Below, piece by piece: positions 12,521 to 23,520 of a stretch of 64,000 nucleotides of DNA; position 1 is the first letter of the stretch, and the number at the start of each line of letters is the position of its first letter. The notes below the pieces were generated by a model. It did not search any database and was not told where the DNA came from. It worked only from the letters and a program-made list of their open reading frames with translations. A program made the translations under genes and the position numbers. The stretch is from Panopea generosa (lineage: Eukaryota; Mollusca; Bivalvia; Adapedonta; Hiatellidae): contig CM055899.1 in the NCBI GenBank assembly GCA_029582155.1, positions 56,439,853 through 56,503,852 of the forward strand, in the 5' to 3' direction.

Positions 12521-12905
12521 TAGTTAACTCTATACCCACCTATACTATAGTTAGTACATTTGGAAATGAAAATCATGCAAAAACTAGTTTACTCTATACA
12601 CACCAATGCTATAGGTATTAAATTTTGGAAATAAAATATATGAAAAATATAGTTCACTTTATACACACCTATGCTATAGATAGTACATTTGGAAATGAAA
12701 ATCATGCAAAAACTAGTTTACTCTTTACACACCAATGCTATAGGTATTATATTTGGAAATGAAATATATGAAACAAATAGTTCACTCTATACACATCTAT
12801 GCTATAGGTAATACATTTGGAAATGAAAATCATGCAAAAACTAGTTAACTCTGTACACACAAATGCTAAAGTAGTACATTTGGAAAAGAAATACATGAAC
12901 AAGAG
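12521..12905. repeat. 64-bp tandem repeat with alternating A/B units
   Basis: Six units of about 64 bp share TACACACC.ATGCTATAGGTA and ATTTGGAAATGAAA. Odd units end in ATCATGCAAAAA and even ones in ATATATGAAA.AA, so the array is effectively a 128-bp dimer repeated three times. It stops immediately before repeat R2 copy 2. Confidence 0.85.
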
Positions 12906-12931
12906 AAAACAAAGCATCTCCTTCTCATAAA

Positions 12932-13139
12932 TAAATAAAATCTAAATGGTTTGGTATGCCAAATCCACCAAAACTTGACAGAAACAATATTTCAATCGAA
13001 ATTGTAGCTTGAAACGAAATCCCCATTCTAAAATTAAACAACACCTAAATACTGTTTGACGACCTTCATTACCCTTAATTGGATTTATTCTAAGAATAAA
13101 CAAATACAAATGAAATCACAAGACTCATTTGATACGTCA
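12932..13139. repeat. Dispersed repeat R2, copy 2
   Basis: Same ordered blocks as 9443-9690 in the same orientation, directly after the 64-bp array. Confidence 0.65.
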
Positions 13140-15427
13140 TGAGCCTTACCGAGCGGACAAAATAGCCGCTTCCGCGTTCAGAAATTGTTTCTTTTTGTGA
13201 AAATGAGTATTCATTGAATGACATAGTCCTACAGATATCCAGATTGTCGTATTAGTTCAATTCATTCAGATACATCGTAATTTTCAACAGGTCATTACCA
13301 GGATATTATGACATATTTGATAGTTCGATTGTTCGTATATATAATAATTGCCAAGTTGTTATTAAAAAAACAATGAACAAAACTGGTTATTATATGAAAT
13401 AAAAGTATCATATTTGTGTTACACATCCTTCATAGCATTAATGTTACGCCTTCTGTAATTTGTGATAAGTTGAATATAAATTATTCAAACTTCGCCGCTA
13501 CATATTTCTAACACTTCCCAAAATGTATCTACTGTTTTTTTAAACATGTCTATAATGTGTTCTCCGTACTGTTAAATCGTCAAAAGTATGTTTGGTGCAT
13601 GCCACAAACACTTAACCTCGAAATTGATTAATCATGTATGCATGTCCGATAAATTTTATTTAGCGATGGTTTATTTTTCTGATCTTACTCAATGCATAAA
13701 AAGGTGAATTGTTCGACTTTGTATATTTAAAGTGTTAAACAGTGATGCAATATGGTTGTTGTTCTTGTTGTTGTTGTTGTTGTTTTGCTGTTGTTTTCAA
13801 ATGAATGTAGATGTGTCTTGTCGTTTCAGCCAACTATATTTCAATATATAACGGATAGGCTAACTCTATTTTGACTAATGCACGTAATCACCGCTGTGTT
13901 TCTGTTACATATTGTTTTCTGAATTTTTGCAATTGATACTGTGTTTCTGTTCTCGCCCGTGTTCAATTATTTAGGTTTATAGTCATTCAGTACTGCATAT
14001 TTCGTTTTATTTTATATAAATTGTGTGTGTTACATGTAAGAAGCCATGCCGTTATTACACTATTCAATAAACAGCGGTTTTAGCTCGTCCTGTCTTCGCA
14101 CAGCAAATAACATACACAAAGGCATTTTTTAAAGAACAAGCCAATGTTAGTTATTAACTGCAATTCTACATTTATTATACGTAATACATGACATTGTATA
14201 TTTGACGGCAAAGATATAATTGTAATTATATTGATATATTTTTAGAAAAAAACAACCAACTCATTTTTTATACGTACGTGATCAAATCATTTGATAAACT
14301 TTCGATTCCGTTAAAACCAACAATTCTTCTGTATATGCTGAAAAAAATGGCAAACTTGAAAGGTCCAGTCGACGTGAGCATTCTTATACTGATAAAATTG
14401 CGAACACAGTCTCGGAAAAACGTGCAGTAATTCAGGTCGATGCAACACATATTACGACATAAGTTTCAGAAATTTGCTATCTATTGTATTGTTTTTGTAT
14501 GCATGTATATAATTTATGTCTTTAACATATGTACCTCTATTAATATATAATAAAAAGTTTTCAGGGACCAATGTTAATATTTATGAAAATAGCTATATGA
14601 TACAAATATCAAAGTAAATATCCAAAATTGGTATGCATATCCTCAATTCTGTTTTGGAAATGGCCATACCGCTGGTAAATTCTTGAAGGGCCATCCATTT
14701 AGCACATATATGGTAGCCTTTTTAGGTAAATATGTTTTTCAATTGTAAAATCCTATTTGATGAAATTAAAATGAGCTAAAAAAGACTATTTGAGGAATGA
14801 CATGGAACATTTTTATTCCATTTAATAGCATTCTTCATGCTATTAATAGTAATGCTTCCAATCGGCCTTTCTGGAATATGCTTTTTGTTACATGAATTAT
14901 GCCCACTTTGAATATAAAATTGGATTTGTAGACTTCATATATTTCACTATATTGAACATTTTGCATTCTTGTTTCTTAGGTATTTTAGAATAGTCGAGCG
15001 CACATGGCCTCAATTCATCAAATTTGAAATGGGGGCTCAGATTCAAAATGTCAAAAATGTCAAGATCAAAATGATATTAATAAAACAAGCAAATCACTAT
15101 ATTTATTTGCGGGTTTGGCAAAAAGTTCTAATTTTAAGCCTGAGCCCATATTCCGGACTTAAATGCTTGATGGATTTAGACCATGTCATTCTGACAGTTC
15201 TTGTTTCTTTTCAGTTGTGTTTAATGTTGATGGTGCACATATTGAGCTTAACTTACAGAAAACTGAAATATGTCAATACATTTCCAATGTTAAATGATTA
15301 AAGATTCAAAAGACACACCATCCCAAATGCTCAAATAAAAAAAATGTTCATTATTAAATGCTAAAGTCATCTATATTATTCAATGTACATGTAACAACTG
15401 TTTGGAAAGCAATACTCTTAAAACAAC
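13140..15427. other. Intergenic, no gene recognised
   Basis: Apart from a (GTT)n tract at about 13752-13797 I see no exon, RNA gene or clear repeat. Frames of 60 codons near 14268 and 110 codons near 14969 have AT-driven composition and no family resemblance. Confidence 0.5.
13752..13797. repeat. (GTT)n microsatellite
   Basis: Imperfect trinucleotide run GTTGTTGTTCTTGTTGTTG and onward. Confidence 0.9.
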
Positions 15428-15428
15428 T

Positions 15429-15606
15429 ATAGTCAAACCTGTCTTAATGAACCAGTCATGGGAATGGGTATTAGTGACGTTTTAAGACAGGTTATTGCTT
15501 AATACAGGTAAATTTACTCAGAAAGCATAGAGATAGGAAATAACAATTGTGGCTGCTAAGACAATCTGCTCAATAGAGATTACCGCTTACACAGGTTTGA
15601 CTGTAT
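15429..15606. mobile_element. TA-flanked MITE-like element (family M), intact copy
   Basis: The left end TATAGTCAAACCTGTCTTA and right end GCTTACACAGGTTTGACTGTATA form inverted repeats. The element is about 178 bp, with apparent TA target duplication, as in Tc1/mariner-type MITEs. Related copies lie at 15998-16367 (split), 30781-30955 and 57690-57869. It has no coding capacity, so any mobilisation would need a transposase encoded elsewhere. Confidence 0.7.
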
Positions 15607-15997
15607 ATGCAATTAATTCGACAACAACGGAATTTGGTGTATTTCTTAGACCTAATATAGATAAGTAAACTGTTGTTTATTGTATATATGTAGCATATAT
15701 TTGTAATAAATTTCGACAAGGAATTATAGATTTTTTATATTATGATTTATTATTATTTCCCGCTGACAATACTCTACTGCAGCAATTTGCAAGTCGTGTC
15801 TTGTTTTGAGTTTTTTTCATCAAATGTTTCATGTTTGTTTTTTATACAAACTGCCTTGGCTTATCACGTGTGAACTACTAGGAACGATTTCTTCACATAG
15901 TTTCTGGAAGATGCATATTCGCTGAAACCTTTTGTCTGTCATCACCGGAGATGTGGTGTTGAAGTGACACATTAGTTCATGAAGTTTGTCAATTGTA

Positions 15998-16367
15998 GTA
16001 CCGTCAAACTTGTCTTAGCAGCCAGTCATGGGAAGGAACAGAAGTTGTCTTTTAAAACAGGTTGTTGCATGAATCGTGCTTATTTGCTTACGACATTGTC
16101 TTATAATCATTCGTCTTTCACCGTTGATTCAAGTGGGAAAGTTATTAATTACTTGCGGAGACGGGGTGTGCTCGAGTACTGGTTAACCTTTCAGGATCCC
16201 AAGTGATAGTGGTTAGGTTAACTGATCGTCTGTTGGCTCTCGATGGCATAAAAATGACGCTTAATATTCTATCAATCATGCTTTGAAAGCGAATAATTTG
16301 GAAATAACAAATATGGCTGCTTAAGACAAGTAGCTGATTAATAGAAATGACCACTTTTGATTGTAGT
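15998..16367. mobile_element. Family M MITE interrupted by a SINE
   Basis: The left half (15998-16083, starting ACCGTCAAACTTGTCTTAGC) and right half (16276-16367, with GGAAATAACAAATATGGCTG and CCACTTTTGATTGTAGTA) align with the halves of the intact copy at 15429-15606. The intervening 16084-16275 is SINE family A. The order of insertion is therefore MITE first, SINE second. Confidence 0.7.
16084..16275 (+). mobile_element. SINE family A, 5'-truncated copy inside a MITE
   Basis: It matches the body of the SINE at 331-614 from TACGACATTGTCT to TGGCATAAAAATGACGCTTA with a short tail, but lacks the tRNA head. The 5' truncation is as expected for target-primed reverse transcription. Confidence 0.8.
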
Positions 16368-17329
16368 AAATTTGAGTCTAACGTCAAAATGCAATTGATT
16401 TAAAGTCATAAAAAACATGAGGAAATATTTGATACGATGCCAGGTGCAAGTTTAAGAAATGCTTACTATATAGCTTCAGACTTGGTCTGCGACACTAGGG
16501 TCGTTTCATGTGACAAATGTTTGCGATGCTTGGTGACATTACATATTTACAATATGTTCTTTGCATTGCTTAATAGAATAGTTTACACCTCTTTTTTTTT
16601 ACTTCGATCGTGAAACAAGTAATAACAACATATACAAGTCACGTTTGAAATTTTCAAGGGGAGAACAAATACTAAACATATACAGAAATCGTGTTTTGCT
16701 TTATGCCACCACACATGGTCCTCATGACCCTTAGATTTTGCTCTACAACTGGGCCAGAATATGGTTGGCGACTTCCATTCTACGAATTTAAACTTACATT
16801 GAGCTATAAAGGAAACAGTATAAAATTGAAAACTACATTCAGTATATTCTTTTCAATGACCCAAAGGATTTAAGATCATGTCACTTCGAAATTGTGTCAT
16901 CCATTTTCGTATTTTTCAAATCCAATATGATTAAATCAAATAGGAATATTTAAAATAAAATCTCTTTTGAAACCCCTTCTTACATTTATATGCTAATTAA
17001 ACTGCATATGTGTATTTGTGGGTCTATTTTTCCCAATCGTATGCTATTTCTATTGTAAATTATGCAAGGCGGTCACCACAGGGACATAAATTGAACATTT
17101 AATAATATATGAATTGACAAATACAATCATTTATGATTAAATGTTGCTTTTTCTAAAAGAATGCTTCTTATTAACTGATAATGTTTTTTTTTCAGATTTG
17201 CGTATTTAATTGGAGCCAAAAAATATAGTGAGGTGTCTTTAAAAAGAAACAAATAAGCAGATTGACAAAGTGTATCGTTAATAAGTGTAGTCATACTAGC
17301 TTTTAGATGGATTTTAATGGAAATTGTAT
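16368..17329. other. Intergenic, nothing recognised
   Basis: AT-rich sequence without a recognisable exon or repeat; short frames at 16691 and 17127 look random. Confidence 0.4.
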
Positions 17330-18620
17330 TAAAATAATAACATAAAACATGGAAAGAGAAAAAAATAATAAAACAATACGTATTAAGGGACATACACGGC
17401 AGAGATATATGAATCAAAAAAATAAGTATGCTGGAATAGAGATAATAGAAATAGAATAGTAAAACAACTTCATTTGGTGAACAGACATGACGGAGACAGC
17501 CAGAACAGCATAATTATTGATGAGAGACAGGGCACAGACAAAAGCTTAACAATAAGCATTGACGGAAACTTGAAATATATGAGAGCAGTAAAACAATAAG
17601 TATTGATAAGTAAAAATAGTGTAATAAAAGATGCAAAACGAAATTGAGATAATAACATCTAGACAATAATAATATAAGAACAAACACTAACCTAAACAAT
17701 AATCATTGAGGATAGACAATGCAGAATTTAGAGTAACAAAACAATATTTAAGTATGAACGACATACACAACTGAGATAAGTGTTTGAAACCATTAGTTAT
17801 CGAGTGTTTAAAAAGACATGATAAGTCCTTAAAAACAATAACTATTGAAGGACAAACAAAACAGAGATACGAACATCAAAACAATTATCATTTAGGGACA
17901 CAACATATAAGAGCAGGAAAACAATAAATGTTGAGGGACAGACAAGGCAGGCATACAAGCAAAACACATAGATATAAGCATCAGAATAATAAACGTTGAT
18001 AATTAGATGGGACAGAGACAAGAGCATCAAGACAATAACTGTTGAAATCAGATATTTATTATTGCTGGATAGACACTACCTAGATAAGAGCAGTATAGCA
18101 ATAACAATAAATGACAGACATAACAGAGAACAGAGATCTGATCATTAAAACTATAATTATTTCGAATACACAAACTATCGAAGGGCCGATAAGACAGAGA
18201 TACAAGCAGTAAAACAGTAATCATCGAGAAACAATGCAGCTATAAAAGTAGTCAATTAATATTATTGAGATACACACTATATAGATACTGTACCAGAGGC
18301 TAAACATAGATGACTCGATCAGAGCAACAAATCTTTAATTTTGGAAAACAGAAAAAAACACATATTACAGCAGTAAATTAAATATCATTGAGAGACAAAT
18401 TATAAAAAGGTAAGAGCAGTAAAGCTATAGTTATAAAAGGACAAACAAGACGGACCATATATCAGAGCAGCAAAGTAATTATGAGAGACAAATTACAAAG
18501 AAAATAACATTAAAAGTATAACTTGTCCTGAGAGAGACAAAACGATATTTATCGAGCAAAACAATAAGTACTGAGGAAAGTAAAATACAATGATAAGAGT
18601 AAATTAATTTTGAGAGAAAA
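17330..18620 (-). repeat. Diverged ~49-bp satellite S49, inverted array
   Basis: Loosely repeated units carry GAGCAGTAAAACAATAA, .ATTGAGGGACA.ACA and AGACAGAGATA. These are the reverse complement of the satellite at 61.7-64 kb, which has TATCTCTGTTTTGTTTGTCC, CTCAATAATACTTA and TGTTTTTATGGTC. Similarity to 62330-62600 extends beyond single units: blocks around GATCATTAAAACTATAATTA and AAGGGCCGATAAGACAGAGA are shared. The short frames found here come from the repeat. Confidence 0.75.
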
Positions 18621-19545
18621 ATGGCGAACATGGATTTTTTATTTAAAAATGAGTCATATTTTACGTCGTTAATTATTTAAACAACTTGGTAGATCTCACG
18701 AAAATGGTCCACTGTTCTCATATGTACAACAAAATACGACTTCCTTATGCATTTTCAACAAAAAATAATGCCTATCCTATTTACACAGCCTTCATTTCTT
18801 GGGCGCAAGACTCTTGCTACGATCACTAAGAGGGTGGGGTAATTGGTAAGTGAGACCTGAACATACATTCCGTTGGTCTCCAGCTGTGCTTTTTCGATTT
18901 AATATTTACAAAATCATTCGCATATTGCCCGTTCAAGTACGTTTACGACACGAGTAATATGTTACTCTACAGTACCGTGATCCTAAACCAATGGTCCAGT
19001 TCAAATAAGGTTACCAGTTAGGAGATGTAAGATGATATGTTCCTTTCTGAAAGAAAGCTTGGAACTTTTGCATATGAAAATTTTAAGTATGTTCTTTCAT
19101 CCAGGACATGAAGACACTGTAGCATAAATGACCAAGGTCTGACAACTCACGAGGGTAGAACACTTTTTTTAATCACAAGTTCTTTCTCCTACACGTTCCG
19201 TATATTTATATTGCGATACAAACTGCTTACATTATATGAATGTTATAAGTGTTATTGAAATACACTAATATTTGTATTTAAGATACTCTACTACCGCGTC
19301 CGGATTATCGTAGATTTAGCGTCAATCGCCCCTCGTTGCGATGGCTTTATAGACAGGGTTATCTTCCCTAGAACTTTGTACTGAGTTATCTGGCTTTACG
19401 TCGCGTCGTACCGAATATACTTCGACTTTACACCGATGCCAGGATCGTCAAGCCGTCCATATAACGAGTATGTGGGTTGCTGTCCTTATACTACCACTAC
19501 TATAGAAGCATTGAAAGAGAAAGAGGAAAAGTCAACTGAGCGAAT

Positions 19546-19547
<2 letters not shown>
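18621..19547. other. Intergenic, nothing recognised
   Basis: Unique-looking sequence, slightly less AT-rich between 19300 and 19500; no exon or repeat could be supported. Confidence 0.4.

Positions 19548-19580
<33 letters not shown>
19548..19580. repeat. (GA)n microsatellite with a G run
   Basis: Pure GA tract followed by eight Gs. Confidence 0.9.
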
Positions 19581-19583
<3 letters not shown>

Positions 19584-19919
19584 ATTGAGAGAACACTGCA
19601 TAAACAACAGGAATTTTCATTTCAACTAACATGTGCTGAAGTTTTTACTCTTTATTTGAATATGGCACATATTGATTGAACAGTATCGTGTTTTGAAAGC
19701 TTATACAAATTTACCTGATGAATGAACTACTATACAATAAACATAATTGCTATTTTTTTTTTTTTATTAAATTATCATCAAATCTATTAGATGTAGTTGA
19801 ACGTTTTATATGTATATGCAAATAATCTCAGACAACTCATGCTATTACTACTAATTACAAACAACAAACATCAAAAGTATTATGTTTTCCTACATCATAA
19901 CAAATGCTTATATACGAGT

Positions 19920-20503
19920 TTAGCGATTGGTGTTAATGTAAGGCGGATTATACTCCTTAAGCACTTTGTAAAAGAGATATTTCCGTTTCTTAGTTGCGTT
20001 CTTCCAGGACTCTTCACTCTCGAAACGTATTCTTCTTTCAGTTGTCTGGCTGTCCGTTTGATAGCAGTATGAATGGTATCTTTTCTTATCGAATCGAACC
20101 ATAAAACCCTGAATAAATATTTATCGATAAGAAGCTTTCTGTGTTTCGGCAATAGTTCGTTGAATGCTTTTTTTCTTGCTTTCTTTTCATTCAGTTTATC
20201 GTCGTTCACAAAATCTGATGCTATTTTGTCGAATTCGGGCTGAAGCGATTTTAATGCATTATCAACCATGTCGTACCAAGGGTCTAATGTTTCTTCCTTT
20301 TCATCCGAGTCTGATTCCATATCTGAATCATCGGTATTAGATTCGTCGGTAAGTTCTTCTTTCTCCAGCTCTTCTTCGGAACTATCGTCTCCGTGTATTA
20401 TATTCTTGTGCCGAAGCGTATTATCTTTACGTTTATACTCCTTTTTACAAAGATCACAGGCGAACATCCTCGGCGACAGCAAACTACTGAATGATTTGTT
20501 CAC
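19920..20503 (-). pseudogene. C2H2 zinc-finger / acidic protein with one frameshift
   Basis: From the ATG at 20503 (or an internal ATG 12 codons in, just before the finger) the protein begins with one C2H2 finger, CDLCKKEYKRKDNTLRH followed by four residues and H (C-x2-C-x12-H-x4-H). A strongly acidic Ser/Asp/Glu linker comes next (SSEEELEKEELTDESNTDDS), then a long charged helical region. Near 20022-20028 the frame breaks. The original frame continues without family character to about 19895, while the -1 neighbour frame continues the charged helical composition (ESEESWKNATKKRKYLFYK) to a stop at 19920, so a single base appears to be missing. It might be a young pseudogene or a sequencing error. 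Single-finger proteins with an acidic linker and helical C-terminus are, to my recollection, common accessory genes of large invertebrate DNA transposons such as Polintons; no polymerase, integrase or capsid gene is visible, so this is only a suggestion. Confidence 0.6.
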
Positions 20504-20545
20504 TTTTAATTAATTCCTTATACATATATAAAGTATTGGCACGAC

Positions 20546-21010
20546 CAGGGAGGAGTTAACTCATTTAAAAGAAGAGTTAAAACTAAATCCTCGATGAGGT
20601 TTGAGGAGGCACGTAAGAGTTTAATTTGAAAGACATAAGTGTTACATACTGGTATATTCCGGGTTTCCGCAAACTTTTTATATGGGCATAGAATGTGCAC
20701 ATCACATTTTATTTTGTTGGTTGTATACATTTCGCTTTAGTAACGCTATTAAATGTTATCAAATAAGTTTAAAATAATGTGTTATGTTTTGTAAATCTTC
20801 AACCACTTTTTGTTGACTCCTTGTTTCTAAAGTCTATGCATTGGAAGTGCAGAGTTAACTCATTTAAATGAGGAGTTAAAACTAAATCCTCAATCGGGTT
20901 TGAGGAGGTACGCAAGAGTTAAATTTGAAAGACATGAGTAAACACATATATCACGAAGTTTTTTATAAAGACATAGAATGTGTACACATCACGTCTTATC
21001 TCACTTTTGG
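20546..21010. repeat. Direct duplication upstream of the zinc-finger gene
   Basis: 20546-20730 and 20848-21010 share, in order, GAGTTAACTCATTTAAA, GAGTTAAAACTAAATCCTC, GGTTTGAGGAGG.ACG.AAGA, TTTGAAAGACAT and CATAGAATGTG. The copies are about 300 bp apart. The first lies about 50 bp upstream of the minus-strand start at 20503, with a TATA-like TATATATGTATAAGG between them on the gene strand. Duplicated promoter blocks are one reading; a decayed tandem repeat is the other. Confidence 0.6.
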
Positions 21011-21184
21011 AAGACAAATCTTATTTCACTGTTAAAAGAGGATGTCCATTTTAATCGTCAATGTTTAATACTTTACAAATTGATTCATTTTGTAAACAAC
21101 AATTTTTTTAATTATTTCTATTTGGTAGATAAACGTTATTCTCATGTTTTTGCTGCATTTAACGCATATAAAGCAACATATTTA

Positions 21185-21415
21185 TCATGTTTGTTTAAAA
21201 TCTAATTCCTCATCCCAATCTTTGTCTTTAAGATCTTTATGTTTTATTGAACTTCCAGACTCATCACGTTCTTGAAGTTGAGTTAAAATCTGTACAATTG
21301 CCTCGCTCGAATCCTTTATTTTCTCAAGTTCTCTCGTTAAATGCTCCTGATTTAAGTTACGCTGATGCAGCTTGTTACATAAAAGTATACGTATTTCCTC
21401 CATTGTAAGGTTCAC
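21185..21415 (-). CDS. Small coiled-coil ORF, unknown function
   Basis: 76 codons from ATG 21415. The sequence is charged and helix-forming (EEIRILLCNKLHQRNLNQEH, then LTRELEKIKDSSEAIVQILT) with an acidic tail ending DWDEELDFKQT. The amino-acid make-up is unlike the random AT-rich frames around it. It lies upstream of and on the same strand as the zinc-finger gene, just beyond the duplicated block, so the two may belong to one mobile or virus-like element. No family is recognised and it could still be chance. Confidence 0.4.
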   Translation of the reverse strand: MNLTMEEIRILLCNKLHQRNLNQEHLTRELEKIKDSSEAIVQILTQLQERDESGSSIKHKDLKDKDWDEELDFKQT

Positions 21416-22366
21416 AAATATACGTATAAGCTTTCTAAGCCAACTGATTTACAAATCTATATTTTACATAGAAATACTGCTAGATAGAAACGAAGTATGT
21501 TTTTGATAGGTTGTGATGACTTTTCCGTACTCACAAATATATACACGGAATCAAAACGAATAGACATATTAACGAGATTATACCCAAAATATGTACAAGT
21601 TTAAATTCTTCCATGCGTATAAAATAACTGATTTAATCCGAGCTCGGTCGCGCATTTAAAAGCCTTCAGCAAAAACGAATTATGTCTTGTACAATAGTAC
21701 CGGATGAATGACCTGTCTACCTGTATTGTAAATATACGATTAATACGATATACATCCGAGCGAAGTAAAATTCGGCAAAGTGTAGTCATTTTTGGTAAAA
21801 TATAATCATTAATATTTCTTAATGTAACTTTATATATTAAATACGTAAGTTCATCTTTCGCTGATATTTTTCTGCATTAACCTGACACCCCTTTTGTCGT
21901 AGGTAAATAAAAACAGTGACGCAATTGTTTAAATGTCTCTGTTAAAACGTAATACGCTACTACAACGACGTGGACAGACGATCTCGTTATAGATACTCGG
22001 GTAATCTTTAAATAACGTGAGATGAGAATACCATTTTGTAAAATCTGATAAAACAATTTACGTATGAAAACATATTTTCGTCTGCTTTTTTATGTTAGTC
22101 TAAATACATAATGTAAACAAATAAAACTTCGAGTTATTTCCTTCTTTTAACTTCGAATCCATCTACCGCAGTAAAATAAAAACCAATACTCGCTCGGTCG
22201 TTTCCGATTAAGATAGTTTGTGATAGCTACTACTAAAGTCGCTTTCGTTCGCCTTCGGCAAGTATCGATTTTCTTCGTATTCGGTTTGCTCACAAAATGT
22301 GGCATTTTGCTCCAAAAATGTGGCAGAAAATACTAGGTATTTTAATCCCTACTTTACTACTAGTGC
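21416..22366. other. No gene recognised
   Basis: A 62-codon minus-strand frame (21601-21789) follows the small ORF on the same strand but has no clear character. 22190-22330 is locally less AT-rich (TCGCTTTCGTTCGCCTTCGG) without an identifiable feature. Confidence 0.4.
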
Positions 22367-22515
22367 ATTCAACTCTTACCATATAACTGTTTAATGGTAG
22401 ATTTATCAATGTATGATAACAGCGAATTCAATTCTTACCATCTAACAGTTTCATGGTAGATTTATCTATATGTGATAAGAGTTCATTCAATTCTTTCTAT
22501 CTACCGTTTCATGTT
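22367..22515. repeat. 59-bp tandem repeat, about 2.5 copies
   Basis: Units begin ATTCAA.TCTTACCAT and contain TTTCATGGTAGATTTATC; starts at 22367, 22426 and 22485. Confidence 0.85.
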
Positions 22516-23285
22516 AGTTTAAACAACATCTCATATATGACATTCCGTCAATCCCAAAGTATCATATCTCTACATAATACCTCATTTATAATTTAAACAA
22601 TTGGACCCAAATCGAGAAAAACACTACAAGATTATTATTTTCCATAAATCATTTATTATAATGTCGAATTGCATTGCACGGATTATAATAAATTTTTCAT
22701 CACCCATGCAGTGCATATTATTGATTATAAAGCTTATTTTAGTTTGGACAAAACCAGTGATATATCCACATGTTGTTAAGTCACTGCTTACACTGAGCAG
22801 GTTTATGGATTATTATAAGGCCAACGAGGTATCAACAGTATGGAATTATTAATTAAATTTAATTATTAATAACAGTATATTTAGTTTATGTTGATGATGT
22901 ATCTGTAAATTTTGTGGACAAACTTTATTGCTTTCCTGTAACAAACGGCTTACGGTATATCAAAGAAGATACTGACGCAAACACATGTCGGTCTGGATAA
23001 CAGAAGCCGGTATAACGTGCGATATTCTTTGATCACCAAGACCACTGATCACATATCAAAACATAGACATTTCGTTAAACATGCCTACTATCGATACTAG
23101 TTTATCGGAAATTTACAACTTTTCGCCCAGCGGGTGACATAATATGTAGACAAACAATCGGATTATGAATTAATTTACCTTGACTAAATCCCATGGATAC
23201 ATTTTATTGCTCCATTGGAACAGATTAAATTAAAAAGTCAATATAGAATCATTTTAAGAGTTGAGATGTTGCGATTGGTTATTGG
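22516..23285. other. Intergenic, nothing recognised
   Basis: AT-rich; an 83-codon plus-strand frame at 22601 has no recognisable family or coding pattern. Confidence 0.4.
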
Positions 23286-23520
23286 CCGGAAACCAAACTG
23301 AGCGAACTGAACGTTGAGTGAACGCTGAACGAAGCGAACGCTAAGAGGAGTATTAAACAGAGCACTCAGATATACAGCGCTCGTTGGCGAATACTTGCGT
23401 TTGTGAGTGCATTAAATTAACCGCGTTTAATCGAATGCACGCAAACGGAGCGCGAACGGAGCGAGAACTAAGCGCGAACGGAGTGCAAACTGAGCGCAAA
23501 CAGAGTGCAATTATGGGGTA
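23286..23520. repeat. Short GAGCG-AAC tandem repeat, locally GC-rich
   Basis: Two blocks (about 23290-23345 and 23445-23512) are built from variants of GAGCGCGAACG with a 10-11 bp step, for example AACGGAGCGCGAACGGAGCG. Composition is well above the window average in G+C. Confidence 0.7.

Noticed and set aside
14969-15301. 110-codon plus-strand frame
   Set aside because: Composition follows AT-rich background; no motif, start context or neighbouring exons.
20268-20513. Serine-rich 81-codon plus-strand frame
   Set aside because: It is the antisense of the acidic Ser/Asp/Glu stretch of the zinc-finger gene.
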